64,000 bases of DNA from Cheiracanthium punctorium (Eukaryota > Arthropoda > Arachnida > Araneae > Cheiracanthiidae): the NCBI GenBank assembly GCA_038373885.1, contig JAWZYV010013027.1, positions 186,001 through 250,000 of the forward strand, given 5' to 3'. Below, in pieces: positions 24,040 to 37,300 of this stretch (the stretch's first letter is position 1; every line of letters begins with the position of its first letter). The notes beneath the pieces were generated by a model. That model was not told the DNA's origin. It saw only the letters and a program-made list of their open reading frames with translations, and did not search any database. Both the position numbers and the translations under genes were made by a program.

Positions 24040-24390
24040 GCATAATAATGATGGTGTTTTTCTTTTGTTGTTGCTCTCGTGTCCATGGATAGACGATCGC
24101 TCTATCCATGCAAAGATGTGCCATTGCCCCAGGGGGTCGGTCCCTAAGTTTGAAACAATTCCAGATGGGTGACCAACCTCCTGAAATCGGCATCCCCAGA
24201 CGTTTGGTTTGAACATGGAGATCATTGCAGCCAGGACGGATTTTACGTGCATCAGCTCCCATTAGTGTACGCAGCAGTCTAGATGAGAGAGGAGTTCACC
24301 CTCCTAAGCACTGGCCAAGTAGTATGCTGCTGCACTTTCCGTGTTCTTACGGGAACGGAGTTTAGTGACGAGACCACTGCGGGACTCGCT
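24040..24390 (-). repeat. Dispersed ~340-bp repeat, family R copy 1
   Basis: Read on the minus strand this matches 33960-34310 on the plus strand. Shared blocks are ACTAAACTCCGTTCC, TAATGGGAGCTG.TG.ACGTAAAATCCGTC, ATTTCAGG.GGTTG, TAGGGACC and GCAATGGCAC. SINE-like in size, but I cannot place A/B boxes securely. The frames on both strands here are chance. Confidence 0.6.
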
Positions 24391-25190
24391 GTTTCCATTT
24401 GCAGTCATGCAATGATATGAAGAGAATGGAAGAAAAGGCAATGTTGAAATAGGCGTTTATTCTGTATGCTAAAACCAACTGGACCGATACCGGCATATTT
24501 TTTCGGAAAATGATCTCTATTGTCCAAAGAGAATTTAAAGCTGTTAAAATCCTAAATTTGAAAATTAGAGAGAATGTCACGGCCAAAATCGTTCTTTTTA
24601 TATCCCGCTTGGACTTTTCTCTCGCCTCGAATATTATAGCTGATATTACTTGCAACCACTGCTATACAAAAGGCAATGCTGAAATGTGCATTCGAAAACG
24701 ATGAACCGTAGAATATTGAAATTTTCTATCCATGATTATTGTATCTCATAGTTGTGCATTTCACTTTTTGATTACAGTCGTTTGAATAGTTCATTTACAG
24801 TGTCACCCTGAAGAATTTTAATACATTAAGGTCAATACATTTTTAATAAAACTCTACGTTCAAACATTTGTTTCGGCCATGCTCAAAATCTTACCAATTA
24901 TTGCTAAACAAGGTGACTTTTGGCGAAAAATCGAAAAGTTTAGTTCCTTGGTCCCAAATCAAAATGCAGCTTGGAGATGTTCTACATTTGATGAGAAATC
25001 ACGAAATCTTAATAATACTGAAGAATTGTATCTCAGTTTCCAATGAAATAAGTTTTTAATAATGTGCATTAAAAATGTGTGTAATTGAATAGACAAACTA
25101 GGAAGTCATGTGGTGTCCACATAAGATGTTTTAATTTTTTAGTATCATTTTGTGCTGTTTATCCACTTGATTAAAAATTGAGGCTCCAGA
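24391..25190. other. No gene recognised (3' intergenic of the microexon gene)
   Basis: Short frames at 24362-24704 and 24868-25059 show no recognisable product or splice context. Confidence 0.35.
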
Positions 25191-25211
25191 CCAATGAACA
25201 TAATCACAAAA

Positions 25212-25217
25212 TTTATT
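25212..25217 (-). terminator. Poly(A) signal of the microexon gene
   Basis: AATAAA on the minus strand, ~70 nt downstream of the stop codon of the terminal exon (25287-25352). Position and spacing suit the 3' end of the transcript near 25.19-25.20 kb. Confidence 0.45.
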
Positions 25218-25286
25218 TTGACATATTTTATATAATCTTGATTAAAGTTACATAATTAAATTAAACAGATCTTGATTAATCATTCA

Positions 25287-25352
25287 TTAAACATCAATAT
25301 AAATGAGTATATCTTCGAATGTAGGAGTCATTAAGGCTTCTCCTTCAACCAC
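25287..25352 (-). CDS. Terminal exon
   Basis: Acceptor TTCTTTTATTCAG| at 25353-25354. Read in phase 0 it encodes VVEGEALMTPTFEDILIYID plus V and stop TAA (25287-25289). Read in phase 1, as all other introns would require, it gives GG then TGA at once. The phase-0 reading needs the alternative donor of exon F (see there) and yields a sensible 21-residue hydrophobic-acidic tail. Confidence 0.5.
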   Translation of the reverse strand: MVEGEALMTPTFEDILIYIDV

Positions 25353-28300
25353 CTGAATAAAAGAAACACAATCTTAAACTCATTGGTTACAAAACTTTAG
25401 ATTATGTGTTATAATATTGAAGCTAAGGCGAGAAATGATATTAATAGTAGTTCACAGCTAAAAATTTCTCACTTGTATCTATCTTTCCTAAATTAAAATA
25501 ATGCTTAACGAGAAAAATTATTAATTCAATCAATAAATGTGTTCATGCTGTGCAAGCTAAGACATTCATTTTTTAATTTTTAGGTTAAAAAAACTATTTA
25601 CAATTAAGTGCAAATACTGTATACTATGCACTTTTATTTTATTGTAAATGATAGCTATTTTGTCAAATTTTAACCCAAATTCGTATCAGATTACCTAAAA
25701 CATGCATATTTATAGAGGTAAACACGCACATATATGCGTGGTACGTGTAAAAACTGCATCTTCATTTTCTACAGAATGCTGATCTTCCATTTGCTTTTCT
25801 TATTTCAATTGCAATACGGGAATGCGTTGGCTATCACTGTTCGGATGACTCAGATATATACTTTTAAAATAAGCCCAGTCTTTCAACGGTCACAGTTATT
25901 GTTCTGACCTCTGAGCGTTTGCCGGACTCCGCAGTCACCCCGTACCCTTTAACCCTTTAACGCGCAGTGTTCCTGCTCTGGCAACCAAACTCTGACGTTT
26001 TGACAGTTGCCAGTCAAGAAGAATAGATTTGATATCTATAAAAATAGTTGCGGGTGGCATAGCTCCACGAGAATCCTTTACTTTTTAGCACGTCATTTCC
26101 CGTAAAAAAATGGTCACGATTGTTTTTAACAGCACTGACATCTGCTGAAAAATGGAAGAATGAGAGAACAGCTGGATAGATTGCCCAATGCTGAAAAAAG
26201 GGCAGCCGTTGCCATCGCTCGACTTAACTACCAGCAAGATGGCGGACGATCGAAACGTTCATCGCGTGCCACAGATCTAGAGACCCCTTTTTGACGACAG
26301 CTGGCTGTGCCATGTCAGAGGGCGTCCATGGGTTCTTTAGACACTTCCTTGATTGTGATCCCTATGTTTTAATAAAATGGGGTTTAAATTTCTGCCCAAA
26401 TAAATCTTTCAATACACCATTATAGAATCTACAATATCGTATTCTATGCTATTGTTGCTAAGGGGAGGGGATTCTTATAGATTCTGGGGACACTTGAAGT
26501 GTACCTACCCACTCTGTAGGCTTGGCTAATTTGTGGTTTTGTCCGTATTTATGAACTTCCCTGTTCTTCAAAAAGCACATTTTACACGATACATTACGCA
26601 AAAATTGGTTGGTAGTGTATCAACATTTTTTTCAATAAATTCTGGGTTTCGAAAAGTGGAGGGCCAAAAGTATACTTTGACCCCTCACTACAAAATCTGT
26701 GGGTTCAAGTGAGCCTTCTGCCCCACCCCCCTCCCCACGGTTCCTGCGCCAATGCGCGAACAGATTGGTCACCACAGTGCGAACAGGTCACACTGGTCTT
26801 AGGACCAGTAAGTGTACAACTTCGCTGGTCAGTAACATTTATAATTGATCAATATATATGATTTTTAAAAAATGCAAAAGGACTACTTACGTCTGGGTAA
26901 GGTCCTTTCTTTATTTCAACAAAACAAGTTGTTAATTTAACTATTTCCTTGAAATAAACAATCTTTACTTTAATTTAACCAGTCTGCATATTTGTTAATT
27001 TATTTAATGTTTAAATTAAACATATAATTTAGTTGCATTAAAAAAACATTGTAGCCTAGTTTATTCATGATTCTTATTGGCATTCATGTTTGACGTTTTT
27101 CAAAGGCCGTTGCATCTTGCTCGTCTAATTTTGAATTTTATTTTTCTTCTTTAAGGGCCGATGCATCCACTATTTTATAGAAAATAAAATAAAACCTTGA
27201 TTCTCTTTTTCACACAGTAGTCACATAACTTAAGAAATGCCTCTTTTGACAGGGAAAGACATACTTTTGTTAGAGATTTTCAGAAGCAGAGTAAGTTATT
27301 TTACCCTCAACGTTCGTCGGCAGACAAACCCAACACTAAGTTTTTCTCTACTCCTGGTTAGTAACTTCAATTGAGGAGGAGTGGGGATAGTATAGACAAG
27401 AACATAGAGGATCCTTGTACTTTATCATTTTGCTAAGAGAACAATGATTTCCTTTTATTTCTTTTTTTTTGTGTATGTATGCAACTAAGAGCAACTAAGC
27501 ATTTTTGCTATGATACTTTACCTAGTGGAGTAACTTAAATGAAAGTTACGTCTTCTGGTGGCTGACATCCTCCTAGAGAATAAAAGAATGAATTGTAGCT
27601 TGGTACATCATATACAAAAAAAAAAAAAAATTAAAAATCAACGCACTAATGTTTAAAAAATAAGGTAAAGATTCGTTTAACTTGGCAATAGGTAAATCAA
27701 TGACAATATTATTATTATTAGAAGCTAACAATTAGCATATGTCTTAATTAAAACTTTCCTCAAAAAATTATGAAATCAAGTATTTAATCCAGAATGCTAA
27801 AGTACCTGAGGGTATTTTATAAAATAACTCACAAATCATTGCTTTAGAAAGTTGCTTTATTCAAATTATAATCATCTAAAAATCTATTAAATGTGTCAGT
27901 CAGTTTAATGAAAACACAATTTTTTTTGAAAATAATGATAAACATCGTAAAGTATATTTTGCTGCTCAAAGAATACTAGAAATTAATTTTAAATAAAGTT
28001 ACACTACTTTTTTTATCACATACTACATAATGCAAATAAACATTTTTACTAAACCACTTACCTGGAGTGGAAGGATCAGATTTACCTAGAGAATAAAATA
28101 AATAAATTAAAACTCCGAATATCACATAAAACTGAAAATTTAAGAACCACCCATGAAAAGAATTAATGTTTTTATTTAGGAAGAGTTAGGTATAGCCTCT
28201 TCATCATCAGAGCAAAATCATAATTATATAAAAAGAAACTATTGCATTTAAAAATGACAAATAGTAGTAGCATTTTAAATAATTTTTCGAATAAAAGCTT

Positions 28301-31300
28301 CATTCCCGATCACAGTTCCTGTTGTAAAAAGTTGTTATCACCCATAAAGGAAGACACTTTTAAAGGTAAAAGATGCCCTACAAATTTTTTTCAGCAATTT
28401 GAATTTCGCAAATGAGCAAAAAGTATTAACAAAATCAATTTCTGAAATTCCACTAGCATTCAAATATTCTTTTGCGTTACGGCAAACAAAGATAAGAATA
28501 ACGCCAACAAAAATAAAATGTGCTCGTCAGTGTGTAGGATTTGTACATTTACATGGATTAACATAATTTAATCAAAATTAAAGCATCGGCACTTACGTAT
28601 AAAAATTCAGAACTACAGAAAATTTTAAAGAATCATTTTTAACAGTGGAAAGAAAGTCGTTCTCATATGGGTACTTCCTGTGGGGTCCCCATATGGAGCA
28701 TTGTTTGAGAGTCAGGGATCTTCGTAACTATATAGTAGAATGATACGCTTTAAAGAATAACTTCCCATAGATCGCAATGTATTGGTAATATTTCGAGTGC
28801 TCCTGTAGAAAAAGTATAAATGCTACATAGACTATTTTTAATAGGGTACATGGTACAGTAGATAAGAATAACATATATAAATTTTGTAGAAATCGGTGCA
28901 TATTTACGACAGTTAGACCAAGGACGGACGGACGGACAGGCAGACAAACGGAAAATCATAAGGAATTTTCAACCTTTACTTACCTAGAGGAAAGTAGAGT
29001 AAAAGTTAAAAAGGTTGAAAAGACTACAACCTCTACTTTCCTACAGGAAATTATCATTGAAAAGAAGTCTAGCCTCTTTTCCAAACGTTTACTGATGAAG
29101 TCGCATCTTTTTTTTAAAGAAAATGTATCTCTCTAATGATAAAGGAAAACAAGATGTTAGAGATTTCTAACGTTAAGTAAGCTATTCTACCCTCAATATC
29201 CCCATGAACACAAACCTAACAGAAGATTTTACCCATTTTGCTATTGGCAATATCCACTTAGGAGAAGGGGCAGACGAAAGCCAATAACATATATAGATAA
29301 AGGGGTGGGAAGAGGGAGCTCATTAGTAGAAATAAAAAAAAATCACCCCCTTACACATGCAAAAATTACAGAACAACTAAGAATTTTTATTATATCACTT
29401 TACGGTTTAGAACTAACTGTATAGCCTATGAACGTATGCACCCTGTATTTTATAAAATGCAAACATAAGCTTTGCCGTTTTTTCTATATTTACTGAGGAA
29501 ATCATATTTTTTTAAAAATGCACCTTTCTTTTTTTTAAGGAATCGCATGCTTCTGTTAGAGATTTTTAAAGTAGAATAAGCTAGTGCACCCACAAAGTTC
29601 ATCTGCACATAAATATAGTATAGAAAAGAACATAGACAGAGGGAGAGGATAGACAAGAACGTAGAGCAGTCTTGTACTTGTTCTTAATAAACGAATTTCT
29701 TCTTTTTTACTGCGTGTGTGTGTGGTAAGAAGGAAAATTCATTTCTTGTAAAAAATGTGTTTCAGAGTGTACTAGTAGAAATTCCAAAAATCACATTTTA
29801 ACAAACAATTGAGCAAGTAAGCGTTTTCGCTGTGCAACTTTACCTGGTGGTTCTGGTGTATCATCTTCTGTACATCCTCCTAGACAATAAAGGAATGAAT
29901 CAAAGCTTGGAATACGATATACAACAACAACAAGAAAAAAAATAACAATTATAAAAGGAATCTTAAAGCAGGTAGTTTTGTTTAATTTCGATAACAAATA
30001 AATGACGGAAAAAATTATTACTTGAACTCAAAAGTTGCACATTTAATAATTAAAATTTTTTTAATTAAAAATTTATGTAATCAATATTTCATTTCAGAAA
30101 GTTAAAATATCTGAAATAGGATGGCTTATTAACAAACTTACAAACAATTGCTTTACGAAGACATTTTTTATATTGCATCCCCTGCACTTGTAGAGACTAC
30201 ACATTAACCCTTTAACGCGCAGTTTTCCCGCTCTGGGAACAGCAAACTCTGACGATTTGACTGTTGCCAGTCACGAAGTAACATAGCTCCACGAGAGTCC
30301 CTTACTTTTTAGCACGTCATTTTCGGTATAAAATGGTCACGATTATTTTCTACAGCACTAACATCTGCTGAAAAATGGAAGGATGCGAGAACAGCTGGAT
30401 AGATTGCCCAAAGCTGTAAAAAGGGAAGCCGTTGCCATCGCTCGACATAACTACCAGCAAGATGGCGGACGATCGAAACGTTCATCGTGTGCCACAGATC
30501 TAGAGACCCTGTTTTGACGCAGCTGGCTGTGCCGGCACAGCCCTTTTTTCAGCATTGGGAAAGGGTTGCGCCTCAAAGGGTTAAAGGAATACGATAAACT
30601 AGTTTGCTTTTTAAAAATGATGTCTGAAGGGAGAAATATTTCTTTTTTCAAACATAAAAATAATATTTTCTTGTTATTTTAGAGGAACTCAGCATCAATC
30701 AAATTGTACTACATTTTTTAGCAAATAGTAGACGGTGTAAAATGCTGGTGAAAAACATTATCCTTTTATTAAAGAAGGGTTCTTTAAGCTGTGCGGTCGT
30801 TCACTAAATATAGATCGCCTAGTTTTAGAAAATATTAATAGAATCTGAAAAAATGTGCATAATGGTTCACACATTTGACAATTTTCGACCGCATAAAATC
30901 ATTCATGTTTTCGCAACAAAGCAATTCCTAAGCAAACAAAAGTAGAGTTTTAAGCTAATTTTAAAAAATCTGATGTGTCCAACACATGACTTCCTTGCAC
31001 GTCTCTTAATTCAAAAATGTTTTTTACCCACTTCTCTTAACTTATTTGTTTGAAAGAGATGAAATATCAATAATAGTAAGGTTTAGCGATTTCTAGCCAA
31101 ATATTTCGATATCGCCAAGCTGAGTTCAATTTGAAAGATTTCCTTCTGACACTTTATTTGGCGATATTTCACCAAAAGCCGAAAAACTTGAGATAGTTTG
31201 AGAGATTTTGGGGATAGCCAAAGTAGTCATTGACCACAGACTTTCAATGAATTGAGTGCATCCATACACCTTAATGTATTTAAAGTCATTTGGCTCACCC

Positions 31301-34300
31301 TGTAAATAAATTCCCAGTCGATTGCTGTCAAAAAAGATATTGAAAGCAGTTAGGTATTATAATATAGTTCTAATACAAAAGTTCAAAATTCTACGGGTTA
31401 GAGTTATAAAAAATACGAAATAATTTTTGGTGCCAACTTTGGCGATATTTCGGTGAAACTTGTCAATGTCGACGACATTTGGCGAGATTTTAAGCATGGA
31501 CCAACAATGACAGATTATCGCCAAATTTGGCGATATTTCGCCAAAACTCGCCAAGAACGGTGACAAATGGCGATACTTTGGGCATGGACCAAATGACTGA
31601 CTATCGCCAAATTTGGCGACATTTCGGCAAAACTCACCAAGGTCGAGGACAGACGGCGAGATTTTGGGCACGTACCAAACAATGACTGACTACAATTGTA
31701 TTATATTGAAGATGTCCATAGACATTAAAGTACTGAAATTCTTTTCGGTGGTCCTGTAAAGAAACTCTCCAGTAAATTGGACCCAAAAATCGAGATGCAC
31801 AACTAGATGTTACAACAATCTTATATATAAAATTTCATAATAGTTTTTGAGATTTGAGAGTTAAATATGCACACATGTACACCAAAAGTCGCCAAGCTTG
31901 GCGACTTTTGGCACAGTTCTTGAGGTAGGCACGTGACCGTGGTCGGACCATAACCTAAGGTATTGTGCTTGAAATGGATGAATGCCCCTAAAATTGCCAT
32001 TGACCGTAATGTATTGGAAATCTTTTGAGTGTTCCTGTAGCAGAACTGTAAATGATAAAGACACTTTTTTAAATGGAGAAATTCATTTTCTAACTCTTTA
32101 CAGCATATATCACTTCTGAGTCGTTTGAAATAGCCCAATACCTCTAAAAAACGCTTTGATGAATTTCGGCCTATAGAGCGTAATGTATTTCGAATCTTTT
32201 AGGCGGTTCTGTAGATAAACTACCCAGTCGAATGGAACCGAAAGGGGAGGTGCACAACTAGATGTTACAACAATCCTAAATATAAAGTTTCAACATTCTA
32301 CGCCTAATAGTTTTTGAGATATGCGAGTTTAATGAATTTCGGCCCATTGAGCGGAATGTGTTTCGAATGTTTTGGGCGGTCCTGTAGATAAACTATCCAG
32401 TCGAATGGAACCAATAGGGGAGGGGCACAACTAGATGTTACAACTATCCAAAATATGAAGTTACGACATTCTACGCCTAATAGTTTTAGTTAGGCGAGTT
32501 TAATGAATTTCGGCCCATAGAGCGTAATGTATTTCGAATCTTTTGGGCGGTCCTGTACATAAACTATACATTCGATTCCGACCAAAAGGGGAGGTGCACA
32601 ACTAGATCATAGAACAATCCTAAATATCAAATCTCAACATTCTACGACCAATAGTTTTTGAGATATGCGAGTTACATACATACGTACGTACAGACGGCAT
32701 GGAAAAACTGACCACAATAAACTCGCCGCTGATCAAAATGAGTTTCAGACGCGTTAATATGATCGTGCATGCTAGCCTACGATGAGATGCATCGAAAAAA
32801 TTCTTAAAATTAAATTTAGAGGTAGTCAAAATTGGTTCTTTTGTCGAAATTTGGCCCCCAAAATTTTTCGGTATCACATTACTTCCTTATACTACGTACA
32901 AGGAAGTAAAAAAAATATGAGAAATAAATGTCAAAAGGTGCTACGCAAAGCTCACAGTTTTCAAATGGCAAGTAATTTCTCAGATAACAGGAGTTTAAAA
33001 TTACAAATATTCGTTTTTTCAATACCAAATAAATTACTGTAACTGATTTAAAAAATGCCATTTGGAATCACAGGTACGATCTAGTAAAATGTTATCGCTC
33101 CAAGTAGGAAAAATCTAAAACGCGTGACTTAAAAAATGTTAACAACCTGTATCTTGAAAGGGAAAAATTATTCAAATTCAGATTATATTAATGCGTATTT
33201 GGTTCAGTTTGGGTATTTGTCACACGTTATCAAGTACCAACATTGGGAAGGGTTAATTATGTCATTATAACAGTTTTAGTACAGCTTGGATATTTGCCAA
33301 TATGGCGATAGGACATATTTCACGGTGTCAAGTACGCTAATTTGCAATGGAATATGTATACGACTATATGGAGAACTGTTTTGTGGTAACCAAACAAGGG
33401 AAATGATTATCGATTATGCTCATGTGTAAATCGCCAAATAATGAAAAGTCTCCATTGGTGGAAATATATCCTAGCTCTTCCGTAGTTTTTGGCAAAGAAA
33501 ACATATAAAACATTTATTTTTATTTTATTTTAAAAACTTCATTAGAAATGATTTATTTTAAAAATTTATTAGAAATCATTATTAATTAAACACAAACGTA
33601 AGTCACCAAACTATGTAAAACCACCATCGGTGGCCAATATCAAGGTCTTTCCCAGGTTTTACATATTTAAATTTATTGTGAAGTTTAATTTTTTATGTTG
33701 CAAGGAACGGATGCATTAGAGAGCTGCAGGTTTCAATAGCATTTCACGGTTTCTGATTTTCGCATCAAAATGGCTTGAGCTGATTATTTCGTGGCGTTAA
33801 AGCAATTTTGGTGCAGCCTGGATAGTTGCCATTACGACGACATGAACTATATCGTTGTGCTAAGTACGCCATCCTGCAAAGGATTATGAATTTTGACGCT
33901 TTTGAAGGCCTCCACATCCTGTCCGGTTCCTTTTAAATGCAGATGAAACCTGCATTTTACGTCCCGCAGAGTTCTAGTCATTAAACTCCGTTTCCAGAAG
34001 AATACGGCAAATGAAATAGCATCCGGCTTGGTCGGTGCTAGGGAGTGCTACTCCTCACTCGGCTGGACTGCTGTGGGACCGTGTTCGGTAATGGGAGCTG
34101 GTGTACGTAAAATCCGTCGTGGCCTCAATGTCCTACATGATTAAACGATACCTCTGAGGGGGGGGGGGTGCCTATTTCAGGTGGTGGTTGCTACATCATC
34201 TGAAATTGGTTTAAAATTAGGGACCAACGATCAGAAGTTCGACTACCTCGCGGCCAATGGCACCTATTTCCTTGGATAGTGTAATAGTCTATTCATGGAA

Positions 34301-37300
34301 ACGAGAGCAACAGAAACTTGCATTTTATAGAAAAGGAGGAAAATCCATGCCTCTTTTTAAATCACTAGGGGCCAAGGCCCCTAGACTCCCGACCCTCGCT
34401 TTACGTATGGGGCATTCGGTCCCTCATAAGACTTATTCGTAAAAAGGCATAATTTTCACAATTTTCACAGAACCAAAATATTGGATCAGATAGCATGTCA
34501 ACGAGTTACACATTGCCTGGTTCTTGCTTGTTCCTTAGAACAAAAAAGTTGAAAATTCACACCATTTTAAATTATATAAAATTATGAAACACCATGTGTT
34601 TTGCGACCTTTTGCGGTTTTTCATGATTTAGCGACTTAATAATTATTTCTTTTTAAGATCGAACGACCTTGAAAAGAATTCGCGTTTTTATTTAAGAAGA
34701 GTGGGGTAAACTGTGCTTTCATTCAATATATACCTACATATCGTTTGAGTTAGTCGTAATTAGTCACTTGGAGAACACCAAATGATTACAAATTTCTCAG
34801 GTACGTTTATCTCAGCAGTGTTTTTTTTTTTTTAAGTCTACAATGCTTGATATCATAATGCAAGCTTTAGAGCAGGGTTTCTTAAACCTGTCTTTTCCGA
34901 CGAACACCCTCTCGAGGAACATTATTTTTCTGGACACCACCCTACCGTAAGCATTTACAAAGATGAACATTTTTATTAATAGAAAGAATAGAAATATAAA
35001 ATGAATAAAAATAATTTCAAAAACAATATTTTAAAAAACGAATCATAATAGATTAAACTGATTGAAACATTCCTTGGTAGAAAAAAGAATCTTAATTTCG
35101 GGAACTATGTTGCAAAATTTTATTCTGAGGCCCGCCGGTACATTAATTTTGTTTGTGTAGTTTGATTTCATGTATTACATAAAAATGCTGTATAGATTGG
35201 AATGAAATATTTGAATGCTTTATTTATTTTAGCGACTTACGTATACGTATAGTTAATAATTATTTCTCTTTAAAATTGCTAGAAAAGACTACCTTATTTG
35301 CTTTATTTGCTTGCTTAAACTACTCTTATCCAAGAGAGCTTACTATTTGAAAATTGTGAACTTTGTGTAACATTTTGATTTATTTATTTCACATACTTTT
35401 TAGTTTGGTGCAATTGTACTTCATATTTGTCAATTTAACGTGATTCTGCATACTTTTTTGCTTTTTAGCAGGGACATGAATGATTTTATGTTGGCGAAGA
35501 TTGCCAAACTTGATGCAAGCATGATGCTCAATTTTTCATTTTGTATTATTATATTTTAAAATAATTCGAATTTCGAAATTTAAGTCAGTGGATCGGCTTC
35601 CCTGGAGTTTTTCGAATCTGTGGACACTTTTGTCGAAACTCAAATCCCCACTATTTCGGGGGAGATGGGTATGGCAAGCATTAGCGGCGGCAGAGAGTGT
35701 AACTTTATTTTTAGAACAGAGAGATTCATTTAAGAAATCGCACACGTATCTCCTAAAATAATGCATGTTTCATTTGTTTAGGGAATAACAGAGTTATGAT
35801 TGATTTTTGAAGTAGAGAAAGCTATTCCACCCTCAACATTCGCATGTACAACAAAACTAACAATATAATTCACTCTGCTCCCAATTCGCAGCATTCACGA
35901 AGAAGGAGGGGTGAGAGGATACGAAAAACAGATAATTGGCTGTAGGATAGGGTGCTTGCCATTTATGAATTTGTTTAAAAAATTTCTTTTTGAGCAGTAT
36001 TGCGGTGGAAGGTTATTGCTTTTAAAGTATGTTTAAAACTTAAAAATAGTAGAAATTTCAAAAATCTCACTTTTACAAAAATTAGAGCATATAAACCTTT
36101 TTTGCTATGACACTTTACCTGGTGTTTCGGTAACTTCCTCTTTATTCGAACATTTTCCTAGAGAATAAAGGAATGAATTGTAGATTGGAATATGATATAT
36201 GATAATAAAAAAGACAAAGAACAATTAACAAATATTAAAAGCATATAAAGTATCGTTTAAATTCGCTAACAGGTATAATTAGTATGTTTGCTAATAAGGA
36301 ATTCTTATGGAGAATTTATATAGTCAGTAATTTATTTCGGAACGCTAAACTCTCTGACATAGAATAGTTTTTACCAAAAACTTACAAATACTTGTTTTAC
36401 GAAGACATTTAATATTATATTCTAAGTACAGATGAAACCTACTCATTAGAGGATATGTTACATCAATTTGCTTTTAAAAAAGGAATTTTTTGATTGAAAA
36501 GTATCTATTTTTAATGCTACATTTTAATCCGTCTTCCATTAAAATCTAATCAAATAATCATTGAGTTTAAAAAAACAGAGTTGCCAACTGCTCCGAAATG
36601 TAATTAACCCGTTTTTTCAAACAGAAATGTTTGGCTTGAATTATCCCAAAATTTCGAGGTTAAACGTGTGGGCTGATTACCATTTCAAAAAAATATTTAA
36701 GAAATGTCACTGCTTACAAAAAGGGGTTAATTATGTTCCAGAGCAGTTGGCTACTTTGAAAAACTGTGCAATTTATTTATGAATACATAAAATGAAAGTA
36801 CTAATGAAGTAGCATGAAGTCTGATTTAGAACTCAAATAATAGGAGAAATGTAATTTAAATTTTAAACTACTTTTTCACAGATGATTGATACAGTTTCCA
36901 AACAGTATTTAGAAAGGTGAAGTATATTTAGAATATAACCCCAGTGGTATAAGGGTTAGCGCACTCTGCTGCTGTGCCCGAGGTTCGATTCCCGGGGTGA
37001 ACTAAGTTGACTCAGAATTTCATCCCTTGAGTGGGTCGATAAAATGAGTACCAAGTTTGCTTGGTAGTTAAAAACTGGAATCTTCGCGTCTGGCTGACCA
37101 GGTGGCCGAGGCATATTCTTTCGCACTCCAGAACCCGTGGTCACGATGGCATGGTTGAGCTGCGTCGCTCTTCGATTTTTCCTGTCCGTTTTGTCCAAGA
37201 CCTCGGTGACATACCTGATCTTCCCTGTTTATTTTTGAAACATTACTGCCAATAAAGTGACCGTCGAACTCGACGGGTTACAGCTAGTAAATGTTAATCA

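Noticed and set aside
28984..29055. Splice-bounded segment CTGTAG|...|GTAAGT resembling a microexon
   Set aside because: The phase-1 reading has an immediate stop, and the edges are the two arms of a hairpin.
31284..31302. Solo mariner-like terminus TTGGCTCACCCTGTA
   Set aside because: No partner terminus found nearby. The word is part of the ~165-bp repeat family.
31357..31671. 104-codon minus-strand open frame
   Set aside because: It lies in the ~89-bp tandem repeat, and repeat copies are read in different frames, so the frame is accidental.
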